Source: Verrucomicrobia bacterium IMCC26134 (GTDB taxonomy: Bacteria > Verrucomicrobiota > Verrucomicrobiia > Opitutales > Opitutaceae). Taken from it: a stretch of DNA of 64,000 bases. The notes beneath the pieces are model-generated. The model had not been told where the DNA came from, made no database searches, and saw only the letters and a list, made by a program, of their open reading frames with translations. The translations under genes and the position numbers were made by a program. The stretch covers positions 124,001-188,000 of the forward strand of contig CP011265.1 of assembly GCA_000972765.1 (NCBI GenBank), in the 5' to 3' direction. This document shows, piece by piece, positions 10,201-18,392 of the stretch. How positions within the stretch are numbered: the first letter of the stretch is position 1; every line of letters begins with the position of its first letter.

Positions 10201-13200
10201 TCGTCACGGAACTTTCAAAATCACCGAACAGGAAGGCGTTGCCACTCGCGTCGGCTGCGATCGCGTAAGCGGTATCGAAACCGGAGGCACCGAAACCCTT
10301 GGCCCAAACGTAGCCTTGGGCAAAATCGCCCACGTCAACCCGGAAGGTGCGCCGGACTGTGGCCGCCGGCTGCCAGTTCGCGTTGCCCGGCTGTGAAGCC
10401 TCAATGATGACTTCGCCCAGCCCGCTTATGGTCAACTGGCTGCCGCTCAATGTGGCGGGGCCAGATACTACGTTGAAGCCAACGTTGAGTCCGCTGGAAG
10501 AGGTAGCAGAGAGGTTTAGCGGAGGCACTCCTAAGGTCTGATTCGAAATAGACGCGAACGTTATCGTCTGGATGGCCTTGGCGATCACCAGGCTACCTGA
10601 GGCGGTTCCAGCGTAGTTGGCGTCGTTTACGGTCGCGAGGACCGCGTAGGTGCCGGCGGCGGTGGGCACGGAGGACGAGCCGTCGTAAGTTAACGTCACG
10701 GTCAGACCAGCGGGGACCGTCGTGGCGGAGGCGGACTTGGCGGAACCGTTATAGGTGGCGGAGAGGTCGCCAAGGGTCACGGTGGCGGCGGATTTGCCGA
10801 TGACGAGGCTACCGGAGGTTGAGCCTGCGTAGTTGGCGTCATCGATGGTGGCGACGACAGCGTAGGTTCCAGCGGCAGTCGGAGCCGTGGACGAGCCGTC
10901 GTAGGTGGTGGTGACGTTCAGGCCAGCGGGGACGGTGGTGGCGGAGGCGGACTTCGCGGAACCGTTATAGGTGGCGGAGAGGTCGCCAAGGGTCACGGTG
11001 GCGGCGGATTTGCCGATCACCAGATTACCCGTGGCGGATCCAATGTAATTGGCGTCGTTTACGGTCGCAACGACCGCGTAGGTGCCGGCCGCGCTGGGCG
11101 CGGAGGACGAGCCGGCATAGGTGAGCGTCACGGTCAGGCCAGTGGGCGAAGTGGTCGCGGTCGCGGACTTAGCGGAACCGTTGTAGGTGGCGGCGAGGTC
11201 GCCAAGGGTCACGGTAGCGCTGGCTTTGCCGATCACCAGATTACCCGATGCGGATCCAACGTAGTTGGCGTCATCGATGGTAGCCACGACCGCGTAGGTG
11301 CCGGCCGCGGTGGGCGCGGAGGACGAGCCGCCGTAGGTGAGGGCAACGTTGATGCCGGCGGGCTCCGTGGTCGCGGTCGCGGACTTCGCTGTGCCGTTGT
11401 AGGTGGCGGAGAGGTCGCCGAGAGTCACGGTGGCGGCGGATTTGCCGATCATCAGGTTGCCCGAGGCGGATCCAATGTAATTGGCGTCATCGATGGTCGC
11501 CACGACCGCGTAGGTGCCGGCGGCAGTGGGCGCGGAGGACGAGCCGCCGTAGGTGAGCGTCACGGTCAGGCCAGTGGGCGAAGTGGTCGCGGTCGCGGAC
11601 TTCGCGGAACCGTTGTAGGTGGCGGCGAGGTCGCCGAGGGCCACGGAGGCGGAGGCCTTGCCGATGACGAGGCTACCGGAGGTGGAGCCTGCGTAGTTGG
11701 CGTCATCGATGGTGGCGACGACAGCGTAGGCGCCAGCGGCAGTCGGAGCCGTGGCCAATCCACCGTAGGTAAGAGTGACGTTTAGGCCGGCGGGTTCCGT
11801 AGTCGCGGATGCGGACCTCGCGGAACCGTTGTAGGTGGCCGAGAGATCGCCAAGCGTCACGGTGGCGGTGGCTTTGCCGATCACCAGGTTGCCGGAGGCG
11901 GATCCAATGTAATTGGCGTCATAGATCGTAGCGACAACGGCATAGGTGCGAGCGGCAGTAGGCGCGGAGGCCGAGCCGTCGTAGGTGAAGGTAACGTTGA
12001 GGCCGGCGGGCTCCGTGGTCGCGGAGACGGGCTTGGCGGAACCGTTGTAGGTCGCAGCGAGGTCGCCGAGGGTCACGGTAGCGGTGGCTTTTCCGATCAA
12101 CAGATTGCCGGAGGCGGTGCCGGCGTAGTTGGCGTCATCGATGGTGGCGACAACGGCGTAGGTTCCAGCGGCAGTCGGAGCCGTGGACGAGCCGTCGTAG
12201 GTGGTGGTGACGTTCAGGCCAGCGGGCGAAGTGGTCACGGAGACGGGCTCGGCGGAACCGTTATAGGTGGCCGAGAGGTCGCCGAGAGTTACGGAGGCGG
12301 AGGCCTTGCCGATGACGAGGCTACCGTAGGTGGAGCCGGCGTAGTTTGCGTCATCGATGGTGGCGACGACAGCGTAGGCGCCAGCGGCAGTCGGAGCCGT
12401 GGCCGATCCACCGTAGGTAAGAGTGACGTTCAGGCCGGCGGGCGAAGTCGTCGCGGTCGCGGACTTGGCGGAACCGTTGTAATTCGCCGAGAGGTTATCG
12501 AGAGTTACGGTAGCGGAGGCCTTACCGATCATCAGGTTGCCCGAGACGGATCCAACGTAGTTGGCGTCATCGATGGTCGCGAGGACCGCGTAGGTGCCGG
12601 CGGCAGTAGGTGCGGTGGCAGAGCCGTCGTAGGTGAGCGTCACCGTCAAGCCAGCGGGTTCCGTGGTCGCGGATGCGGACTTGGAGGAACCGTTATAGGT
12701 GGCCGAGAGGTTGCCGAGGGTTACGGTGGCGGCGGCCTTGCCGATCAACAGATTGCCGGAGGCGGTGCCGGCGTAGTTGGCGTCATCGATGGTCGCGAGG
12801 ACCGCGTAGGTGCCGGCGGCGGTGGGCGCGGTGGCGGAGCCGTCGTAGGTGAGAGCAACGTTGAGGTCGGCGGGCTCGGTGGTCGCGGATGCGGACTTGG
12901 CGGAACCGTTGTAGGTGGCCGAGAGGTCGCCAAGCGTCACGGTCGCGGTGGCTTTGCCGATCACCAGGTTGCCGGAGGTTGATCCGACGTAGTTGGCGTC
13001 GTTAATGGTTGCGACTACCGCGTAGGTGCCGGCGGCGGTGGGCGCGGTGGACGAGCCGTCGTAGGTGAGAGTGACGTTCAGGCCAGCGGGGACCGTCGTG
13101 GCGGAGGCGGACTTGGCTGCCGCGTCGTAAGTTGCGGAGAGATCACCAAGGGAAACGGAGGCGGAGGCCTTTCCGATCAACAGATTGCCGGAGGCGGTGC

Positions 13201-16200
13201 CGGCGTAGTTGGCGTCATCGATGGTGGCGACAACGGCGTAGGTTCCAGCGGCAGTCGGAGCCGTGGACGAGCCGTCGTAGGTGGTGGTGACGTTCAGGCC
13301 AGCGGGCGAAGTGGTCACGGAGACGGGCTCGGCGGAACCGTTATAGGTGGCCGAGAGGTCGCCGAGAGTTACGGAGGCGGAGGCCTTGCCGATGACGAGG
13401 CTACCGGAGGTGGAGCCTGCGTAGTTGGCGTCATCGACGGTGGCGACGACAGCGTAGGCGCCAGCGGCAGTCGGAGCCGTGGCCGATCCACCGTAGGTAA
13501 GAGTGACGTTCAGGCCGGCGGGCGAAGTCGTCGCGGTCGCGGACTTCGCGGAACCGGTGTAATTCGCCGAGAGGTCGCCGAGGGTCACGGAGGCGGCGGC
13601 TTTTCCGATCACCAGGTTGCCGGAGGCGGAGCCAGCGTAGTTGGCGTCATCGATTGTCGCCACGACTGCGTAGGTGCCGGCGGCGGTGGGCGCGGTGGCG
13701 GAGCCGTCGTAGGTGAGGGTGACGTTGAGGTCGGCGGGCTCGGTGGTCGCGGATGCGGACTTCGCGGAACCGTTGTAATTCGCCGAGAGGTTATCGAGAG
13801 TTACGGTAGCGGAGGCCTTACCGATCATCAGGTTGCCCGAGACGGATCCAACGTAGTTGGCGTCGCTGATAGTCGCGACCACTTCGTAGGTGCCGGCCGC
13901 GCTGGGCGCGGTGTCGGAGCCGTTGTAGGTGAGGGTCACGGTCAGTCCGGCTGGCGAAGTGGTCGCGGATGCGGACCTCGCGGTGCCGTTGTATGTCGCC
14001 GAGAGGTCTCCGAGGGTCACGGTAGCGGATGCTTTACCGATCATCAGATTGCCCGAAGCGGATCCAGCGTAGTTGACGTCGTTGATGGTCGCGACTACCG
14101 CGTAGGTGCCGGCGGCAGTAGGTGCGGAGGCGGAGCCGTCGTAGGTGACGGTAACGTTGAGATCGGCGGGCTCCGTGATAGCGGATGCGGACTTGGCGGA
14201 ACCGTTGTAGGTCGCAGCGAGGTCGCCGAGGGTCACGGTAGCGGTGGCTCTGCCGATCACCAGGCTACCCTTGGCGGTGCCGGCGTAGTTGGCGTCGTTG
14301 ACGGTCGCGACGACCGCGTAGGTGCCGGCAGCGGTGGGCGCGGTTGCGGAGCCGTCGTAGGTGAGGGTAACGCTGAGGTCGGCGGGCTCCGTGGTCGCGG
14401 ATGCGGGCTTGGCGGAACCGTTGTAGGTGGCCGAGAGATCGCCGAGGGTCACGGTAGCGGTGGCTTTGCCGATCACCAGGTTGCCGGAGGCGGAGCCAGC
14501 GTAGTTGGCGTCATCGATGGTCGCGAGGACCGCGTAGGTGCCGGCGGCAGTAGGTGCGGTGGCAGAGCCGTCGTAGGTGAGCGTCACCGTCAAGCCAGCG
14601 GGTTCCGTGGTCGCGGATGCGGACTTGGAGGAACCGTTATAGGTGGCCGAGAGGTTGCCGAGGGTTACGGTGGCGGCGGCCTTGCCGATCAACAGATTGC
14701 CGGAGGCGGTGCCGGCGTAGTTGGCGTCATCGATGGTCGCGAGGACCGCGTAGGTGCCGGCGGCGGTGGGCGCGGTGGCGGAGCCGTCGTAGGTGAGAGC
14801 AACGTTGAGGTCGGCGGGCTCGGTGGTCGCGGATGCGGACTTCGCGGTGCCGTTGTAGGTCGTCGAGAGGTCGCCGAGAGTCACGGTAGCGGTGGCTTTG
14901 CCGATCACCAGGTTGCCGGAGGCGGTGCCAATGAAGTTGGCGTCATCGATGGTTGCGACGACCGCGTAGGTGCCGGCGGCGGTGGGCGCAGTGGCGGAGC
15001 CGTCGTAGGTGAGAGTGACGTTCAGGCCAGCAGGGACCGTCGTGACGGAGGCGGACTTGGCTGCCGCGTCGTAAGTGGCAGAGAGATCACCAAGGGAAAC
15101 GGAGGCGGAGGCCTTGCCGATGACGAGGCTACCGGAGGTGGAGCCGGCGTAGTTGGCGTCGTTGATGATTGCGACGACCGCGTAGGTGCTGGCGGCAGTG
15201 GGCGCGGCGGACGAGCTGTCGTAAGTTAACGTCACGGTCAGACTAGCAGGCGAAGTGGTCGCGGATGCGGACTTGGCGGAACCGTTGTAGGTGGCCGAGA
15301 GGTCGCCGAGGGTTACGGTGGCGGTGGCTTTGCCGATCACCAGATTGCCGGAGGCGGTGCCGGCGTAGTTGGCGTCATCGATTGTCGCCACGACCGCGTA
15401 GGTGCCGGCGGCGGTGGGCGTGGAGGACGAGCCGGCATAGGTGAGCGTCACGGTCAGGCCAGCGGGGACCGTCGTGGCGGAGGCGGACTTGGCTGCCGCG
15501 TCGTAAGTGGCGGAGAGATCACCAAGGGAAACGGAGGCGGAGGCCTTGCCGATGACGAGGCTACCGGAGATGGATCCAGCGTAGTTTGCGTCATCGATGG
15601 TGGCGACGACCGCGTAGGCGCCAGCGGCAGTAGGAGCCGTGGCCGATCCACCGTAGGTAAGCGTGACGTTCAGGCCGGCGGGGACGGTGGTGGCGGATGC
15701 GGGCTTGGCGGAACCGTTATAGGTGGCCGAGGTGTCGCCGAGGGTTACGGAGGCAGAGGCTTTGCCGATCACCAGGTTGCCGGAGGCGGAGCCAGCGTAG
15801 TTGGCGTCATCGATGGTCGCCATGACTGCGTAGGTGCCGGCGGCGGTAGGCGCGGTGTCGGAGCCGTCGTAGGTGAGGGCAACGTTGAGGCCGGCGGGCT
15901 CCGTGGTCGCGGATGCGGACTTCGCGGTGCCGTTGTAGGTCGTCGAGAGGTCGCCGAGAGTCACGGTAGCGGTGGCTTTGCCGATCACCAGGTTGCCGGA
16001 GGCGGAGCCAGCGTAGTTGGCGTCATCGATGGTCGCGAGGACCGCGTAGGTGCCGGCGGCGGTAGGCGCCGTGGCGGAGCCGCCGTAGGTGAAGGTAACG
16101 TTGAGGTCGGCGGGTTCCGTGGTCGCGGATGCGAACTTCGCGGAACCGTTGTAGGTCGCCGAGAGGTTATCGAGGGTGACCGAGGCGGAGGCTTTACTGA

Positions 16201-16294
16201 TAGTTATTTCTTCTGTAGCAGACGCCGATCTTGGGGCAAATATGCAGCATAATATAGCCATTATTAAATGTGCCACATATTGATTTTTTTTCAT
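7235..16294 (-). CDS. Giant secreted MBG-repeat protein with beta-propeller, cohesin-like and dockerin-like modules
   Basis: This protein has 3019 residues. A signal peptide (MKKNQYVAHLIMAILCCIF...) covers about residues 1-26. Residues 34-1905 are 26 tandem 72-residue MBG-type repeats with the core Y.GSAK.A.ATT and APTAAGTYAVVATI. A short Ig-like segment follows. About residues 1990-2415 hold SBBP-type beta-propeller units (WAKRFGGTGSD...A.DASGN.YLAG.F). An Ig-like domain comes next, then a cohesin-like domain (VPVYLDSLGDVTGLSFVVSYD). Near 2650-2710 lies a dockerin-like pair of calcium loops (GDANNNGRLDVAD and DLNLDNILTEGD). A second cohesin-like domain and a DADGDG.TNQAEF loop near 2921 precede the C-terminal domain. 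No enzyme domain is visible. A long surface stalk or adhesin is the likely role; binding partners are unknown. The MBG and SBBP calls are firm, the cohesin call moderate. Confidence 0.88.
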   Translation of the reverse strand: MKKNQYVAHLIMAILCCIFAPRSASATEEITISKASASVTLDNLSATYNGSAKFASATTEPADLNVTFTYGGSATAPTAAGTYAVLATIDDANYAGSASGNLVIGKATATVTLGDLSTTYNGTAKSASATTEPAGLNVALTYDGSDTAPTAAGTYAVMATIDDANYAGSASGNLVIGKASASVTLGDTSATYNGSAKPASATTVPAGLNVTLTYGGSATAPTAAGAYAVVATIDDANYAGSISGSLVIGKASASVSLGDLSATYDAAAKSASATTVPAGLTVTLTYAGSSSTPTAAGTYAVVATIDDANYAGTASGNLVIGKATATVTLGDLSATYNGSAKSASATTSPASLTVTLTYDSSSAAPTAASTYAVVAIINDANYAGSTSGSLVIGKASASVSLGDLSATYDAAAKSASVTTVPAGLNVTLTYDGSATAPTAAGTYAVVATIDDANFIGTASGNLVIGKATATVTLGDLSTTYNGTAKSASATTEPADLNVALTYDGSATAPTAAGTYAVLATIDDANYAGTASGNLLIGKAAATVTLGNLSATYNGSSKSASATTEPAGLTVTLTYDGSATAPTAAGTYAVLATIDDANYAGSASGNLVIGKATATVTLGDLSATYNGSAKPASATTEPADLSVTLTYDGSATAPTAAGTYAVVATVNDANYAGTAKGSLVIGRATATVTLGDLAATYNGSAKSASAITEPADLNVTVTYDGSASAPTAAGTYAVVATINDVNYAGSASGNLMIGKASATVTLGDLSATYNGTARSASATTSPAGLTVTLTYNGSDTAPSAAGTYEVVATISDANYVGSVSGNLMIGKASATVTLDNLSANYNGSAKSASATTEPADLNVTLTYDGSATAPTAAGTYAVVATIDDANYAGSASGNLVIGKAAASVTLGDLSANYTGSAKSATATTSPAGLNVTLTYGGSATAPTAAGAYAVVATVDDANYAGSTSGSLVIGKASASVTLGDLSATYNGSAEPVSVTTSPAGLNVTTTYDGSSTAPTAAGTYAVVATIDDANYAGTASGNLLIGKASASVSLGDLSATYDAAAKSASATTVPAGLNVTLTYDGSSTAPTAAGTYAVVATINDANYVGSTSGNLVIGKATATVTLGDLSATYNGSAKSASATTEPADLNVALTYDGSATAPTAAGTYAVLATIDDANYAGTASGNLLIGKAAATVTLGNLSATYNGSSKSASATTEPAGLTVTLTYDGSATAPTAAGTYAVLATIDDANYVGSVSGNLMIGKASATVTLDNLSANYNGSAKSATATTSPAGLNVTLTYGGSATAPTAAGAYAVVATIDDANYAGSTYGSLVIGKASASVTLGDLSATYNGSAEPVSVTTSPAGLNVTTTYDGSSTAPTAAGTYAVVATIDDANYAGTASGNLLIGKATATVTLGDLAATYNGSAKPVSATTEPAGLNVTFTYDGSASAPTAARTYAVVATIYDANYIGSASGNLVIGKATATVTLGDLSATYNGSARSASATTEPAGLNVTLTYGGLATAPTAAGAYAVVATIDDANYAGSTSGSLVIGKASASVALGDLAATYNGSAKSATATTSPTGLTVTLTYGGSSSAPTAAGTYAVVATIDDANYIGSASGNLMIGKSAATVTLGDLSATYNGTAKSATATTEPAGINVALTYGGSSSAPTAAGTYAVVATIDDANYVGSASGNLVIGKASATVTLGDLAATYNGSAKSATATTSPTGLTVTLTYAGSSSAPSAAGTYAVVATVNDANYIGSATGNLVIGKSAATVTLGDLSATYNGSAKSASATTVPAGLNVTTTYDGSSTAPTAAGTYAVVATIDDANYAGSTSGSLVIGKSAATVTLGDLSATYNGSAKSASATTVPAGLTVTLTYDGSSSVPTAAGTYAVLATVNDANYAGTASGSLVIAKAIQTITFASISNQTLGVPPLNLSATSSSGLNVGFNVVSGPATLSGSQLTISGLGEVIIEASQPGNANWQPAATVRRTFRVDVGDFAQGYVWAKGFGASGFDTAYAIAADASGNAFLFGDFESSVTIGSSTLTASGGSLSDTVLVKLTRDGTVAWSRQFGGVNSDFAKTVVALTGGGIVAGGEFLTSTTISGTALTSAGSKDIVLVNLNASGTTVWAKRFGGTGSDSLHAMAVDASGNLYLAGQFSSSITFGSTTLTSSGGSDGFLAKLDSSGTPVWARKMGGTGNDITYAVAVSAIGEIAVAGSFNVGATFGSITLTSAGGTDAFAASLDASGVFLWAKRFGGTTADNARGVAFDTSGGLWVAGSFTGSAATGFGATSLASAGAEDIFVVRLGLADASILEANRYGGTGSDTALAIAADPLGTMVLSGSLQNSAAFGSTTLTAAGLSDAFVAKLRAGAGVVWALGAGGANNDFSQSIAINSSGEIFQAGIFDTTANFGTQTVSGGGFWDMFVAKINGPVPAFTSLLSDLTVDEGDSFTLSADMLGALPVTFQWFKDGAAISGATASTYTVAATTPTNGGAYTLQATNAYGTSSTAPVTITVRTPDQMLSLEPPASTAENRTIDVPVYLDSLGDVTGLSFVVSYDKAYLTKPSFVFGPKLANNTQVVIDQNAGTVRVVGTTFPSTFSEGRQLVGTIRITTRSVPAGAAVALAPTLLSISNVFGQPIEGYTKLKGGSMAIARRDIPGDANNNGRLDVADAAELIRLYANPAQIRSWDHALNDLNLDNILTEGDAIKVLRVVTRLDEAPSFPYTPQTTRAAASSTPSVRTLATVLSTSAAGSLLRSTAQVTLAARLVLTRLTGANANKVLAQVYLDGVDAGQAGLSFQVNYPASLLRIAGASSLVVPAGALPAGMSPTWNVAPGNVYASQTGSVSFASAWGSSHTFPVGSAVANIVFEIQSAATSQVRFPLTLSAVEVAPYSVDGPSTPNAITGQTVLFARTYADWALATLGNSAAATNADADGDGQTNQAEFLASTNPADGQSLLKTTVAGYGQTGFALRWFAAYGVAYQVQVSTDLATWSPLAGADVVGTGAEVTIVDSTPVGGRRFFRVAILP
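10580..16195 (-). repeat. 26 tandem 216-bp coding repeats (MBG-type)
   Basis: The array has 26 units of exactly 216 bases, all in frame, without indels. Some units match at longer distances. A stretch of about 236 bases near 12091-12326 recurs 1080 bases (five units) away near 13171-13406. Another block near 12607 recurs 1944 bases (nine units) away near 14551. This indicates block duplication or gene conversion inside the array as well as simple tandem growth. Confidence 0.95.
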
Positions 16295-16917
16295 AAATCG
16301 GTTTAGATTACTTTGGGGTAGCGCTTTGTTAAGAAGAGTTCGGAAAATGGAGGCAGGCCGAGAAATGTTAATTTATCGATACTCTCTGGGAGACTCGCAA
16401 TTCCTGCGCCTATTCCACGGCGCGATCTCGTCGAGCGAGCGGCGGGAGCAGGTGAAAGTTAAGGATTCTTGGGTGCTCGCCTTGGTGCGCTGGCCATGAG
16501 ATCAGGGCTCCGCTAAACTTTGGAGGCGGAGAGATGATTGGGCGATTCGTTATCGTTAGTCTAACCGGTTGCTTGACGGGAAATAGCGACACCTAGAATG
16601 AAGCCCCTACGAATTACGACTTTAATTAGGTTTATTTAGGTTTAGGCACTGTTTAGCCAAATCCGGTTTCGCTGATCGCGCGGCGCAGGCAGGAGATACT
16701 TGGATCTGTTACAGTCCGCAGCGCATTGGGCGGATTGGTGAGGAGTTTACGCGGGTGAGGCTTTGGTTTAACTATCCCTCCTGTTCAGTTTTCGGGCTCC
16801 ACCTCACTGTATAGCGCCGCCGTGTTTAGTAATCGAGGTCAGCGCTCCTTAAGCTTGTTAAATCTAGTTTATGACTTTGGTATAACATTGACATCAGCGG
16901 CTTTTTCGCACTTAATA
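16295..16917. other. Non-coding stretch upstream of the giant gene
   Basis: No convincing gene was found here. The stretch is more AT-rich than the flanking genes near 16200-16320 and 16600-16660, and must hold the promoter of the giant minus-strand gene. No clear promoter boxes or hairpin could be identified. Confidence 0.5.
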
Positions 16918-17115
16918 ATGATTATAGTGAGCTCTGAACCCAAAACCTACCGTGCAGACTATTATTATCAACGACCGGGAGGATCCAAAACCAGGACTGC
17001 AATTTCTGGTCCGGTTGGTGGTCATTTAAACGGAGGCACGACGGAATCTGCTGTTTTGAACTATCTTAGGAATAAACACCCTGGCTGCGACATCATCCTA
17101 ATGAAGTTAGAGTGA
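16918..17115 (+). CDS. Small hypothetical protein whose stop codon is supplied by the IS3 end
   Basis: The frame begins at an ATG (MIIVSSEPKTYRADYYYQ) and encodes 65 residues. An in-frame GTG at 16822 would add 32 residues. No family is recognised. The stop TGA (17113-17115) is the first three bases of the inserted IS element. Removing the IS with one copy of its AGAG target duplication restores the frame ...LEWK followed by TAA (TGGAAATAA at 18397-18405), so the insertion cost only the last two residues. The protein may still work. Being a gene at all is an inference from length and composition. Confidence 0.45.
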   Translation: MIIVSSEPKTYRADYYYQRPGGSKTRTAISGPVGGHLNGGTTESAVLNYLRNKHPGCDIILMKLE

Positions 17116-17167
17116 GGTTGCCCCGAATCGACGGACACGAGTTGAGCCACTAAAGAAAGACTCAACG

Positions 17168-17509
17168 ATGAAAGAACAAAAGCAGACAGGAATGAAGCCA
17201 CCAAGGCACGACGAAGCGTTTCGTCAGCAAGCAGTGCGCATGTGGAAGCAAAGCGGGAGGTCAGCGGAGCTGACTGCCCGGGAGCTGGGAATCAGTGTGT
17301 TTCAGCTCTACGACTGGAATCGGACGGGGCAGCCAGCCCGGGCCGCCGGGCTGGCTGCCCCGTCCGATAGCAAGGAGGTGTTGCAGGCCGAGAACGAACG
17401 ACTGCGGCAAGAGCTGGCGAGGATCACCGAGCAGAGGGACATCCTAAAAAAAGCTGCGGGCATCCTCTCCGAACCATCGCACAGCGGTATGCCCGGATTA
17501 AAGCGATGA
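17168..17509 (+). CDS. IS3-family transposase OrfA (copy 1)
   Basis: This 113-residue protein has an N-terminal helix-turn-helix (FRQQAVRMWKQSG...LTARELGISVFQLYDW), which in this family binds the inverted repeats. A leucine-zipper-like coiled coil follows (LQAENERLRQELARITEQRDILKKA), used for multimerisation. The stop overlaps the start of orfB as ATGA. A run of seven A residues near its end lies in a position for -1 frameshifting into the orfB frame, giving the OrfAB transposase typical of IS3 elements. Confidence 0.93.
   Translation: MKEQKQTGMKPPRHDEAFRQQAVRMWKQSGRSAELTARELGISVFQLYDWNRTGQPARAAGLAAPSDSKEVLQAENERLRQELARITEQRDILKKAAGILSEPSHSGMPGLKR
17446..17495 (+). other. Probable programmed -1 frameshift site of the IS3 element
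   Basis: Seven A residues (17446-17452) are read in OrfA as AAA AAA after CTA. A -1 slip gives an open frame that runs into OrfB without a stop. A stem with perfectly matching arms CGGGCAT (17457-17463) and ATGCCCG (17489-17495) follows the slip site and could stimulate shifting. The same arrangement occurs in copy 2 on the other strand. The function is inferred from well-studied IS3 members. Confidence 0.7.
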
Positions 17510-18342
17510 GCCACGAACATCCGACCAAAACGATGTGCGAGGTGCTGGAAGTCTCGCGCAGTGGTTACTACCAATGGCAAAGCGCGCGGGCCTCGGCTCG
17601 TGCACTTAAAACCAAAGCGATCAGGGCAAAGATTGCCAGCGTGCACGCGGCCTCCCGTGGCACATATGGGAGTCCGCGGGTGACGGTGGCCCTGCACAAG
17701 CAAGGCGAAGCGGTAGGCCGCAACCGCGTGGCCCGCTTGATGAAAGAAGCCGGACTGCACGGTCGACAGGCCCGCCGGTATCGGGTTCGAACCACCGACA
17801 GCGCGCACAACGAGCCTATCGCCCCAAACCTGCTGCCAAAGGCAAGCGTCCCCACCAAGCCCGACGAAGTGTGGGTCACCGATATCACCTATGTCGAAAC
17901 CGGCGAAGGCTGGTTATACTTGGCCGGAGTGCTCGACCTTTATAGCCGCCGATTGATCGGCTGGGCCATGGGATCGAGCCTGGAGACAGCGCTCCCGCTG
18001 GCCGCCCTGCACATGGCCCTGAGAAAACGCCGACCGGGCGCAGGCCTGCTTCATCACTCGGATCGTGGCTGTCAGTATGCCAGCGCAGCCTATCGCTCCA
18101 CCTTGGCCGGCCACGGTTGCATCGCCTCCATGAGCCGCCGGGGTAACTGTTACGACAACGCTACAATGGAGTCGTTCTGGAGCACGCTCAAACATGAGCT
18201 GATCTACCGCCGCCGCTTCGCCACCCGCAGCGAAGCCACCACCGCCATCTTCGACTACATCGAGAGCTTCTATAACCGAATACGCCTTCACTCGTCCCTC
18301 GGCTTTAAAAGCCCCCTCGACTACGAATCCAACCTCAACTAA
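17506..18342 (+). CDS. IS3-family transposase OrfB, DDE integrase domain (copy 1)
   Basis: This 278-residue protein has an N-terminal HTH_21-like region (SGYYQW) and an rve-type DDE catalytic core. The acidic residues are visible in VWVTDITYVET, HHSDRGCQYAS and CYDNATMESFW, followed by the K.E region (TLKHELIYRR). Length and motifs are normal for IS3, so the copy appears functional. It is expected to act as the OrfAB fusion, cutting and joining IS ends. Copy 2 differs by at least two bases near codons 41-43, one changing Ser to Arg. Confidence 0.95.
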   Translation: MSHEHPTKTMCEVLEVSRSGYYQWQSARASARALKTKAIRAKIASVHAASRGTYGSPRVTVALHKQGEAVGRNRVARLMKEAGLHGRQARRYRVRTTDSAHNEPIAPNLLPKASVPTKPDEVWVTDITYVETGEGWLYLAGVLDLYSRRLIGWAMGSSLETALPLAALHMALRKRRPGAGLLHHSDRGCQYASAAYRSTLAGHGCIASMSRRGNCYDNATMESFWSTLKHELIYRRRFATRSEATTAIFDYIESFYNRIRLHSSLGFKSPLDYESNLN

Positions 18343-18392
18343 CAAAAGTAAAATCTAGCCCAACTAGTGTCCGTTTTATCGGGGGAAGCCCA

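Larger units (their letters stand above)
17113..18392 (+). mobile_element. IS3-family insertion sequence, copy 1 (1280 bp)
   Basis: Imperfect terminal inverted repeats begin TGAGGTTGCCCCGA on the left and, in reverse complement, TGGGCTTCCCCCGA on the right; both continue into ACGGACAC.AGTT. The ends are TG...CA, as in the IS3 family. The element is flanked by a 4-bp direct repeat AGAG (17109-17112 and 18393-18396), which is a target site duplication. It carries overlapping orfA and orfB. Copy 2 at 19416-20695 has the same length and is nearly identical, but inverted. Confidence 0.95.

Noticed and set aside
10580-16195. Regular repeats that could be taken for a CRISPR or satellite array
   Set aside because: Units are 216 bases, all in one open frame without spacers, and encode 72-residue MBG-type domains.
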